DNA from: Bacteroidales bacterium
GTDB taxonomy: Bacteria > Bacteroidota > Bacteroidia > Bacteroidales > JAADGE01
NCBI GenBank assembly: GCA_029934265.1
Contig: JAOZMN010000011.1
Location: forward strand, 1-22,362
Length of the DNA stretch: 22,362 bases
Direction: 5' to 3'
The notes beneath the pieces are model-generated. The model searched no databases. It was not told the origin of the DNA and saw only the letters and a list, made by a program, of their open reading frames with translations. The translations under genes were made by a program, and so were the position numbers. How positions within the stretch are numbered: position 1 is the stretch's first letter; the number at the start of each line of letters is the position of its first letter. Shown one piece after another: positions 1 through 5,526 of this stretch.

Positions 1-255
1 ACTCCGGCAGAAAGTATAATTACAAAAATCGACACCATAAATTACTACGGAATACAACGAATAAATATTACATTCAAAATATCTGACAAAATTTACATTG
101 AATATAAAAACTTGTACAAAGTTCACCAGAAAATCAACAGTAAAGTTAATAGAAATCAAATAGTTGCAACAACCGGTGATGTAAGGCTTTACCCGAATGT
201 AAATATAAAATTAATCAAAAATAAAACTTCTATAGCACCAAGTTTTTGTTACTGA
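1..255 (+). CDS. C-terminal end of a degenerate M23-like (probably M23/M56 family) protein, partial
   Basis: The reading frame is open from the first base to TGA at 253-255, giving 84 C-terminal residues; the start lies outside the window. The segment follows the outline of the end of a peptidase M23 (LytM-like) domain: a strand around IYIEYKNL, then VNRNQIVATTGD (compare V..GQ.I...G.TG in M23 proteins), then a closing strand and a final IAPSFCY, where M23 domains usually have a P-x-x-Y/F end. The HxH zinc-binding motif of active enzymes is absent, so this part looks catalytically dead. In Bacteroidota such domains occur fused behind M56 (BlaR1-like) membrane peptidases, often next to TonB-family genes, and two TonB-family genes follow here at a 25-bp gap. 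The family assignment is an inference from a short fragment. Confidence 0.5.
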   Translation, partial: TPAESIITKIDTINYYGIQRINITFKISDKIYIEYKNLYKVHQKINSKVNRNQIVATTGDVRLYPNVNIKLIKNKTSIAPSFCY

Positions 256-280
256 AAATAAATTTTTAAATATCAAAATA

Positions 281-763
281 ATGACAAACAAAAAAACAGC
301 AAAAGCAGATTTGGAAAACAAAAAATATATTTTCTTTCAAATAGGACTGCTTATTGCAATTTCGTCAATATTTTTGGTACTGGAAACCGGAGTAAAAATC
401 ACAAAAAAGCAAAAAGCAAATCATTATTCCGAAATCGAACTTACAGTAATGCGAAAAACAAATAATAATACTTGGAAAAAAGCAATATCACCCGAAATAA
501 ACTTCAATTTAATTAAATTTATTCAACACGAAATCAGGATATCCGATAGAATCGGAAAACAAAACACAAAAGGTATAATATATGTTGAGTTTGCAACAGA
601 TACAAAAAATAAAATTATATCCGTAAAACTTCTTAATAAAATCCGTCCCGATATTAATAAAGAAGCAATACGCATCGCAAATAAAATTCCACAAGAATTA
701 CTAATCGGCAAAAATCAGACAAATTTAAAACCGAAAATATTAATTCCTTTTGTTTTCAAATAA
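281..763 (+). CDS. TonB-family protein (short, minimal C-terminal domain)
   Basis: A 160-residue protein with a short basic cytoplasmic N-terminus (NKKTAKADLENKK), one membrane segment at about residues 17-36, a short periplasmic linker and a TonB-like C-terminal domain at about 85-160 (GIIYVEFATDTKNKI, then INKEAIRIANKIP, ending KPKILIPFVFK). The N-terminal K-x-ADLE-x-K pattern is typical of Bacteroidota TonB-like proteins. Such proteins pass energy from an ExbB/ExbD complex to outer-membrane receptors, but no exbB or exbD is nearby. It lacks the PEFPGG motif that its downstream neighbour has. It begins 25 bp after the preceding stop, so the two are probably co-transcribed. No Shine-Dalgarno sequence is seen. 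Family is fairly sure; its partner is not known. Confidence 0.75.
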   Translation: MTNKKTAKADLENKKYIFFQIGLLIAISSIFLVLETGVKITKKQKANHYSEIELTVMRKTNNNTWKKAISPEINFNLIKFIQHEIRISDRIGKQNTKGIIYVEFATDTKNKIISVKLLNKIRPDINKEAIRIANKIPQELLIGKNQTNLKPKILIPFVFK

Positions 764-835
764 AAAAAACTAATTTTACGCCTTAATCTAAAAGGACAGC
801 TAAAAAATTCTAACAATCTTTAAAAATTTAAAATC

Positions 836-1510
836 ATGGAAGTAAAGAAAAGTCCCCAAGCAAATCTCGAAAAATCAAAATTTTCATTTATCCTTTTCGG
901 TTTTGTCGTTGCCATCGGAATGACGCTTTTGGCATTCAGCTGGGCATCAAAAACCGAAAAACCGATAGCAATGAAAACCGAAGCAGTTATCGAAGATGAA
1001 GAGTTGATGCAAATTACACAACAGGAAGAAATTAAACTTCCCGAACCGAAACCGGAAATAGTTATCGAAGAAATCGAAGAAATCGAAGACGATGAAGAGC
1101 CGGACGAAGAAATAATCCTCGATACGGAAGTAGATGAAGAAGAAGTTATCGAAATAGTTGAAATTGAAGAAGTTGAAGAAAAAGAAGCACCTGCAATTTT
1201 TGCTTTTGCAGAACAAATGCCCGAATTTCCCGGCGGCGACCTTGCACTTAGAAAATGGATAGCAAAAAACGTAAAATATCCGCCTGTTGCAAGAGAAAAC
1301 GATATGGAAGGTAAAGTTTATGTACGTTTTGTTGTTACCGAAAGCGGCAAAGTCGATAAAGTAACCATCGCAAGAGGTGCCGACCCGATATTGAATGAAG
1401 AAGCACTGAGAGTTGTAAAAATGTTGCCGAATTTCAAACCCGGAAAACAGGGAGGAAAAAGCGTAAGTGTATATTACAGTGTTCCTATTAATTTTACGCT
1501 CAAACATTAA
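836..1510 (+). CDS. TonB-family energy transducer with acidic periplasmic linker
   Basis: A 224-residue protein. Residues 1-15 are basic and cytoplasmic (NLEKSKF), 17-37 form a membrane anchor, and 50-118 form a linker made almost entirely of Glu/Asp alternating with Ile/Val. Residues 125-224 are a TonB C-terminal domain with PEFPGG (129-134), the NVKYPPVARENDMEGKVYV region, ESGKVDKV and the closing PINFTLKH. Classical TonB has a Pro/Lys-rich linker; the acidic type is common in Bacteroidota. It would couple proton-motive force to outer-membrane transport, or act in signalling with an M56 peptidase. It lies 72 bp after a second TonB-family gene and probably shares its transcript. A strong hairpin at 1601-1632 follows. 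Confidence 0.9.
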   Translation: MEVKKSPQANLEKSKFSFILFGFVVAIGMTLLAFSWASKTEKPIAMKTEAVIEDEELMQITQQEEIKLPEPKPEIVIEEIEEIEDDEEPDEEIILDTEVDEEEVIEIVEIEEVEEKEAPAIFAFAEQMPEFPGGDLALRKWIAKNVKYPPVARENDMEGKVYVRFVVTESGKVDKVTIARGADPILNEEALRVVKMLPNFKPGKQGGKSVSVYYSVPINFTLKH

Positions 1511-1568
1511 GTTTTCTCTTGTTTACTTATTAATAAAAATTAACACAAGTACGTAAGCAACATTAAAA

Positions 1569-1591
1569 AAGTCGAAGACCTTATTTTTGAC
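1569..1591 (+). repeat. Recurring leader motif, short form E
   Basis: The sequence GTCGAAGACCTTATTTTTGAC shares GAAGACCTTATTTT with the motif just upstream of the 8769 gene and is related to the longer elements at 5461, 7182 and 15884. Unlike those it is followed by a terminator-like hairpin, with the next start codon (hflX) about 65 bp downstream. It also contains TATTTTTG, a match to the Bacteroidota -7 element, but no good -33 box is seen at the right distance. Confidence 0.4.
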
Positions 1592-1600
1592 TTTAACATA

Positions 1601-1632
1601 AAAAAGCCTCAATTTGAATTTTGAGGCTTTTT
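1601..1632 (+). terminator. Intrinsic terminator after the TonB genes
   Basis: Perfect 12-bp arms AAAAAGCCTCAA (1601-1612) and TTGAGGCTTTTT (1621-1632) enclose an 8-nt loop. The stem has a GC core and ends in a T-run. Because it sits just upstream of hflX, it argues against an hflX start inside it and marks the end of the TonB transcript. Confidence 0.85.
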
Positions 1633-1655
1633 CTATATTTTTCACATTATTTTTT

Positions 1656-2840
1656 ATGAATACAAATAACAAAAAAATCGAAAAAGCAATTCTTGTCGGT
1701 GTTATAAACCAACACCAATCACAAGAACAAGTAACAGAATACTTGGACGAACTTGCTTTTCTTGTCGAAACCGCCGGAGCAAAAGAAGTAAAACGGTTTA
1801 CTCAAAAACTTGAAAAACCGAACAATAAAACGTTTGTCGGAAGCGGTAAATTTCTTGAAATTGCAAACTATGCGGAAGAACACGAATCGGACATGGTTAT
1901 TTTCGACGATGAATTAAGTCCGACTCAAATCCGAAATATCGAAAAAGAAATAGAATGTAAAGTTATCGACCGAACAAATCTTATTTTAGATATTTTTGCA
2001 TCAAGAGCCAAAACATCACACGCCAAAGTGCAAGTTGAACTTGCTCAATATCAATATCTTCTGCCACGGCTTACAGGAATGTGGACTCACTTGGAACGTC
2101 AGCGAGGAGGAATAGGACTGAGAGGTCCCGGTGAAACGGAAATTGAAACCGACCGCCGAATTATCAGAGACAAAATAAGCCGCCTGAAAAAAGAACTTGC
2201 AAAAATAGACCGCCAAAAAGTAGTACAGCGGAAAAATCGAGCTTCTTTAATACGTGTAGCTCTTGTAGGATATACAAATGCAGGAAAATCGACTTTAATG
2301 AATACTATAAGTAAGTCGGATATATTCGCTGAAAATAAGCTCTTTGCTACATTAGATACAACAGTCCGCAAAGTAGTTATTGAAAACTTACCTTTTTTGC
2401 TATCCGACACAGTTGGTTTTATCCGAAAATTACCGCATAACCTTGTCGAATCTTTCAAATCGACATTAGACGAGCTTAAAGAATCCGATATTTTGCTTCA
2501 TGTTGTCGATATTTCGCACCCGAATTTTGAAGACCAAATCAATGTAGTAAATAATACTCTTGCGGAACTTAATGTTTTAGATAAAAAAATCTATCTTATT
2601 TTCAATAAAATAGATGCTTTTTCGTACACAAAAAAAGAGGAAGACGATTTGACACCTTCAACAAAAGAAAATATCAGTTTGCCGGAGCTTAAAAAAACTT
2701 GGTTTGCACAAAGCGACTATCCTTGTATTTTTATTTCAGCCAAAAATAAAACAAACATTTCTGAATTTAAAGAAACAATGTACAAGGAAATAAAAACATT
2801 ACATATAAAAAGGTATCCGTACAATAATCTTCTTTATTAA
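1656..2840 (+). CDS. hflX: GTPase HflX (ribosome-associated)
   Basis: A 394-residue HflX. The N-terminal domain holds the family signature KTFVGSGK (58-65), followed by HAKVQVELAQ and GLRGPGETEIETDRR (from about 154). The G domain has a P-loop GYTNAGKST (205-213), DTVG (251-254) as G3 and NKID (317-320) as G4. HflX binds the 50S subunit and splits stalled or stress-inactivated ribosomes using GTP. The ATG at 1656 is chosen because the family N-terminus (NKKIEKAILVG) begins there; an in-frame TTG at 1614 would lie inside the terminator hairpin. No Shine-Dalgarno sequence is seen. It converges with the Crp/Fnr gene, with a long hairpin between them. Length and motifs look complete. Confidence 0.95.
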   Translation: MNTNNKKIEKAILVGVINQHQSQEQVTEYLDELAFLVETAGAKEVKRFTQKLEKPNNKTFVGSGKFLEIANYAEEHESDMVIFDDELSPTQIRNIEKEIECKVIDRTNLILDIFASRAKTSHAKVQVELAQYQYLLPRLTGMWTHLERQRGGIGLRGPGETEIETDRRIIRDKISRLKKELAKIDRQKVVQRKNRASLIRVALVGYTNAGKSTLMNTISKSDIFAENKLFATLDTTVRKVVIENLPFLLSDTVGFIRKLPHNLVESFKSTLDELKESDILLHVVDISHPNFEDQINVVNNTLAELNVLDKKIYLIFNKIDAFSYTKKEEDDLTPSTKENISLPELKKTWFAQSDYPCIFISAKNKTNISEFKETMYKEIKTLHIKRYPYNNLLY

Positions 2841-2890
2841 AAAAGAGTATATTTTATTCGTAAAAAAACAATTCAGATTGCATCTAAGCC

Positions 2891-2937
2891 CCTTTATACA
2901 AGAACTGTTAAGATTGTAACAATTCTATGTATAAAGG
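2891..2937. terminator. Long hairpin between convergent hflX and Crp/Fnr gene
   Basis: Outer arms CCTTTATACA (2891-2900) and TGTATAAAGG (2928-2937) are perfect complements. Inner arms AGAACTGTTA (2901-2910) and TAACAATTCT (2917-2926) pair with one mismatch around a 6-nt loop, and only A2927 is bulged. The result is a stem of about 20 bp. It lies between two convergent genes and is followed on the + strand, after a few bases, by a T-rich stretch. A terminator serving one or both genes is the simplest reading; the tail is not a classical immediate T-run. Confidence 0.6.
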
Positions 2938-2960
2938 AGGTCTTAACTTTTGTTTTTTTA

Positions 2961-3644
2961 CTATCCCGTTTTGCGAATCAATTCTAATTGTTTCTTATTT
3001 ATAATTTCAATTTTCTTTCCGTCTATCTTTATAATCCCGTCAATATTAAATTCAGATAAGATACGGCTTACACTTTCTCGTGAGGTATCAATATAATCTC
3101 CAAATTCGTTTCTTGTAAGCGTTAGTTTGAAAGTAGTTTTATTATATATCTCTTCACTAAAAAAAAGTAATGCTTCCGCAATCCTGCCTCGTGCATTTTT
3201 TTGAACTCTGCTAATATACTTTCCGAATAAATTTATTTCATTTCGGCACAATTCAACAATTATTTCATAAGCAAATTTTCCGTTGTCTTGTACAAACTGT
3301 CGAAAAACATCAATACCGATAATGCAAGCACTAGCCTTATCCACGGCAGTAACGGAATAACGGTTATATTTTTCGTCAAAAGTTGTCGGAATGCCGAGAT
3401 ATATAGGTCCTTTGGCAATTTTAACAATTTTTTCTCCTCCTATTTCTTCAATATGAAATTTTACGATACCTGATTTAAGATAAACAATATTAGAAGATAA
3501 AACACCTTGTTTGAATATAATATCTCCTTTTTTAAATTCAATTTCCGCACAACTTCTCTCTAAGGTTCCAAGTTCGTCGTTATTTAAAAATTTTGTTGCA
3601 GATGATTTAAATTGGCAATTAATACACGCCGGGCTGTTAAACAT
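2961..3644 (-). CDS. Crp/Fnr family transcriptional regulator
   Basis: A 227-residue regulator. Residues about 20-125 form a cyclic-nucleotide-binding-like beta barrel (FKKGDIIFKQGVLSSNIVYL is its typical start). A long dimer helix follows, then a C-terminal winged helix with LTRNEFGDYIDTSRESVSR, where the recognition-helix pattern E-S-V-S-R resembles the FNR class (E..SR). Cysteines at 7, 10, 32 and 106 could hold a redox cofactor, but the spacing is not the classic FNR arrangement and cofactor binding is unproven. It is divergent from the small Cys-rich membrane gene and close to the anaerobic respiratory cluster, which it may control. A perfect dyad at 3701-3717 is a candidate own operator. 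Confidence 0.9.
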   Translation of the reverse strand: MFNSPACINCQFKSSATKFLNNDELGTLERSCAEIEFKKGDIIFKQGVLSSNIVYLKSGIVKFHIEEIGGEKIVKIAKGPIYLGIPTTFDEKYNRYSVTAVDKASACIIGIDVFRQFVQDNGKFAYEIIVELCRNEINLFGKYISRVQKNARGRIAEALLFFSEEIYNKTTFKLTLTRNEFGDYIDTSRESVSRILSEFNIDGIIKIDGKKIEIINKKQLELIRKTG

Positions 3645-3656
3645 ATTTTTTTTTCT

Positions 3657-3687
3657 GCAAAGTTAGAAAATCATAAACATAATGCAA
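3657..3687 (-). promoter_or_regulatory. Promoter of the Crp/Fnr gene
   Basis: On the minus strand, TAACTTTGC (3665-3657) matches the Bacteroidota -7 element TAnnTTTG exactly. A TTG (3687-3685) lies 19 nt upstream as the -33 element. This would give a very short leader before the ATG at 3644. Confidence 0.7.
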
Positions 3688-3700
3688 CTTATAATACATT

Positions 3701-3717
3701 ATTTTGTGATACAAAAT
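3701..3717. promoter_or_regulatory. Candidate Crp/Fnr operator dyad
   Basis: ATTTTGT-GAT-ACAAAAT is a perfect dyad with 7-bp arms and a 3-bp centre in the divergent intergenic region. It is centred roughly 57 bp upstream of the inferred Crp/Fnr start point, a usual activator position, and about 80 bp upstream of the inferred start for the 3815 gene. Assignment to this regulator rests on position only; AT-rich dyads can arise by chance. Confidence 0.5.
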
Positions 3718-3751
3718 ACAAAAATTACTATTTACACGCACGTTCAAAACC

Positions 3752-3783
3752 TTGTAACATAAATTAATACTGCGTAAATTTGC
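3752..3783 (+). promoter_or_regulatory. Promoter of the small Cys-rich membrane gene
   Basis: TTG (3752-3754), a 20-bp spacer and TAAATTTGC (3775-3783) match the Bacteroidota -33/-7 promoter consensus. The inferred leader to the ATG at 3815 is about 25 nt. Confidence 0.7.
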
Positions 3784-3814
3784 ATTAATTATTAATCTTT
3801 AAAAATATAAAGTT

Positions 3815-4084
3815 ATGAACGGAGGAAACATAATATTAAAAGGAGCATTAATTTTCGGTGTTTTGGGATTTGTAATGTTTATAATACTAATTGTACTTGG
3901 TATAGTAATGAGTGCTTTCGGTTTTACTTGTAATTGTTATTCAATATTTGCATGGTCATTAGTCGGAATTGCAATAGTATCAGGGTTGTTTTTTTGGTTC
4001 GGTTGCTGTTGCAGAACTCCGGAAGGAGAGAAATGTAAAGGAATTGAAGGGCTTAAATATCAAATGAAAAAGAAGGAAGATTGA
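3815..4084 (+). CDS. Small Cys-rich two-helix membrane protein, function unknown
   Basis: An 89-residue protein I do not recognise. It has two hydrophobic helices, about residues 9-35 and 45-65, joined by a short loop. Cysteines cluster at the helix ends: FTCNCYS in the loop, then FGCCCRTPEGEKC just after the second helix. The tail is basic (YQMKKKED). Five to six Cys in such a small protein suggest metal or redox binding or disulfides, but this is not proven. It has its own promoter and is divergent from the Crp/Fnr gene, so it may be part of that regulon. The TGA stop is shared with the first bases of the inserted 131-bp element. Without that insertion the frame would read one more Ser and then TAA, so the original protein was probably 90 residues. 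Confidence 0.7.
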   Translation: MNGGNIILKGALIFGVLGFVMFIILIVLGIVMSAFGFTCNCYSIFAWSLVGIAIVSGLFFWFGCCCRTPEGEKCKGIEGLKYQMKKKED

Positions 4085-4213
4085 GTTCGGTATAAAAAGA
4101 CCCTTAGGGTTTGATTTAACAAAATTTAATAAATCTAAATATTTAATTTACAGTCTTTTAATTAAAACCCTAAGGGTCTGATTGTGAAAAAATATACTTT
4201 TTAGACTGAACTC
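4083..4213 (+). mobile_element. 131-bp MITE-like element, copy 1
   Basis: Terminal inverted repeats: GAGTTCGGTATAAAAAG at the left end and GAGTTCAGTCTAAAAAG (reverse complement) at the right, matching at 15 of 17. Inside lies a perfect 15-bp inverted pair AGACCCTTAGGGTTT / AAACCCTAAGGGTCT. A perfect 6-bp target duplication AAGATT flanks it (4077-4082 and 4214-4219). The second copy at 10832-10962 is the same length and differs at 8 positions. There is no coding capacity, so it must have been moved by a transposase encoded elsewhere; I cannot assign an IS family. Its stem may also act as a terminator. Confidence 0.92.
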
Positions 4214-4258
4214 AAGATTCTTAAAAATAAAATTCCTGTAAACTACAAAATTAGGTCG

Positions 4259-4286
4259 CACCTTAAAATATCACTATTTTAAGGTG
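4259..4286. promoter_or_regulatory. Strong 12-bp dyad upstream of the rhodanese gene
   Basis: CACCTTAAAATA (4259-4270) and TATTTTAAGGTG (4275-4286) are perfect complements around a 4-nt loop. It ends 47 bp before the rhodanese start codon. It could be an operator, a leader hairpin, or the original terminator of the upstream gene, now separated from it by the 131-bp element. It is not followed by a T-run. Confidence 0.5.
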
Positions 4287-4333
4287 TGTGTAATGTGTTA
4301 TATTTTAAAATTTAAAACTTCACAAATTAAAAC

Positions 4334-5401
4334 ATGAAAAAAACATTTTTATTATATACCGGTTTTTTATTAGCAATAGTATTTGGAAGTATTAGTTGCA
4401 ATAATACAAATACAGATACGGTTGCTACTGCAGACAAAGACAGTGTAAAAATCGAAAAAAAAATAAATTATTCTCAAATTTTACTTGATGAAATTGTAAA
4501 AAGAGGTGATTTTATTAACAGCGAAAACGCTCCGACCCTGATAAGTGCAGTAGAAGTAAACAGCCTTCTTGACAGTAATATATTAGTGGTTGATTTGAGA
4601 GGAAATAAAGCATATTCAGAAGGACACATAAAAGGAGCAATACAATTAAAATACAAAGAAATTCTTGATTATTTTCAAGTAAAAGGTATTCCGGAATACG
4701 ACAAAGTTGTAATGGTATGTTATACAGGACAAACAGCAAGTTATGCAGCATCAGTATTGCAGCTTTCGGGCTACAAAAATGTATATGCGATGAGTATGGG
4801 AATGTGTTCGTGGAACAAAAAATTCAGTAAGAAAAGAATAGCACACTCTTCCGATAAACTGATAAAGAAAATAGATAAAAGAGCAAAAGCAAAAAATGAA
4901 AAAACGAAACTTCCCGAACTTAAATGTCATACTAAATCAGGAGTAGAAATATTAAATCAAAAAGCAAAAGATTTATTAAATGCAGGATATAAAGCCGGAG
5001 CAATAACAATAGACCAAATAATTTCAAGTCCGGGCAGATTCTATATTGTAAATTATGTAGAGCCGGAAGTTTACGAACTCGGACACTTAAAAGGTGCAGT
5101 TCAATACACTCCGGGCAAATCACTGTCTCTTAATACAGATTTATTGACACTCCCTCCGGATAAAATAATTGTAGTTTATACAGCGTCAGGCGAATTAAGT
5201 GCTTATGTGGTTGCATATCTAAGAATGCTCGGATACGATGCTCAAACTTTAAAATACGGAGCTAACAGTTTCATGAATAGTCTAATGCTCGAAAATAATA
5301 AAATGGGAACAGGCTTCGATGAAAAATTAATCAATAATTTTGAAACGGAAACAAGCGAATATATCGAAGAAGTAGGAGGCGTGCAAGATGGAGGCTGTTA
5401 G
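4334..5401 (+). CDS. Tandem-rhodanese lipoprotein
   Basis: A 355-residue protein with a lipoprotein-like signal (hydrophobic core, then GSISC with Cys22), so it probably sits in the periplasm on a membrane. The first rhodanese domain spans about 68-165: VVDLRGNKAYSEGHIKGAI, then the active-site loop CYTGQTA with Cys129. A Lys-rich linker (165-195) leads to a second rhodanese-like domain at about 224-320 with ELGHLKGAV, in which the loop reads VYTASGE and the catalytic Cys is replaced by Val; that domain cannot carry persulfide in the usual way. The protein ends in GGC. Rhodaneses transfer sulfane sulfur. It is the first gene of a same-strand cluster with an octaheme cytochrome of the tetrathionate reductase family, which suggests delivery or removal of sulfur for that enzyme. 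That role is inferred. Confidence 0.88.
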   Translation: MKKTFLLYTGFLLAIVFGSISCNNTNTDTVATADKDSVKIEKKINYSQILLDEIVKRGDFINSENAPTLISAVEVNSLLDSNILVVDLRGNKAYSEGHIKGAIQLKYKEILDYFQVKGIPEYDKVVMVCYTGQTASYAASVLQLSGYKNVYAMSMGMCSWNKKFSKKRIAHSSDKLIKKIDKRAKAKNEKTKLPELKCHTKSGVEILNQKAKDLLNAGYKAGAITIDQIISSPGRFYIVNYVEPEVYELGHLKGAVQYTPGKSLSLNTDLLTLPPDKIIVVYTASGELSAYVVAYLRMLGYDAQTLKYGANSFMNSLMLENNKMGTGFDEKLINNFETETSEYIEEVGGVQDGGC

Positions 5402-5460
5402 ATGATTGACTATTTTTGATTGTAGATTTATGATTTTATCGTAATATCTATTTAATTTTT

Positions 5461-5505
5461 ACAAATACGGCTTTTACCGGGCAAAACAGGTAGAAGACAT
5501 TAATT
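5461..5505 (+). repeat. Recurring leader element A
   Basis: It starts ACAAATACGGCTTTTACC, ends AGGTAGAAGACATTAATT, and lies 21 bp before the octaheme cytochrome start codon. It is closely related to the elements at 7182-7226 and 15884-15930, which hold the same position relative to unrelated genes. Confidence 0.6.
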
Positions 5506-5526
5506 ACACATTAAAATAAACAGATT

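Noticed and set aside
947..1507. 186-codon open frame on the minus strand opposite the second TonB gene
   Set aside because: It is Phe/Tyr-rich because it is antisense to the Glu/Lys-rich linker (GAA/AAA read as TTC/TTT); the plus-strand TonB protein is clear.
1614..1655. In-frame TTG start upstream of hflX adding 14 residues
   Set aside because: It lies within the terminator hairpin, and the family N-terminus begins at the ATG at 1656.
2016..2458. Minus-strand open frames inside hflX
   Set aside because: Shadows of a strongly conserved plus-strand gene, with no start signals or recognisable domains.
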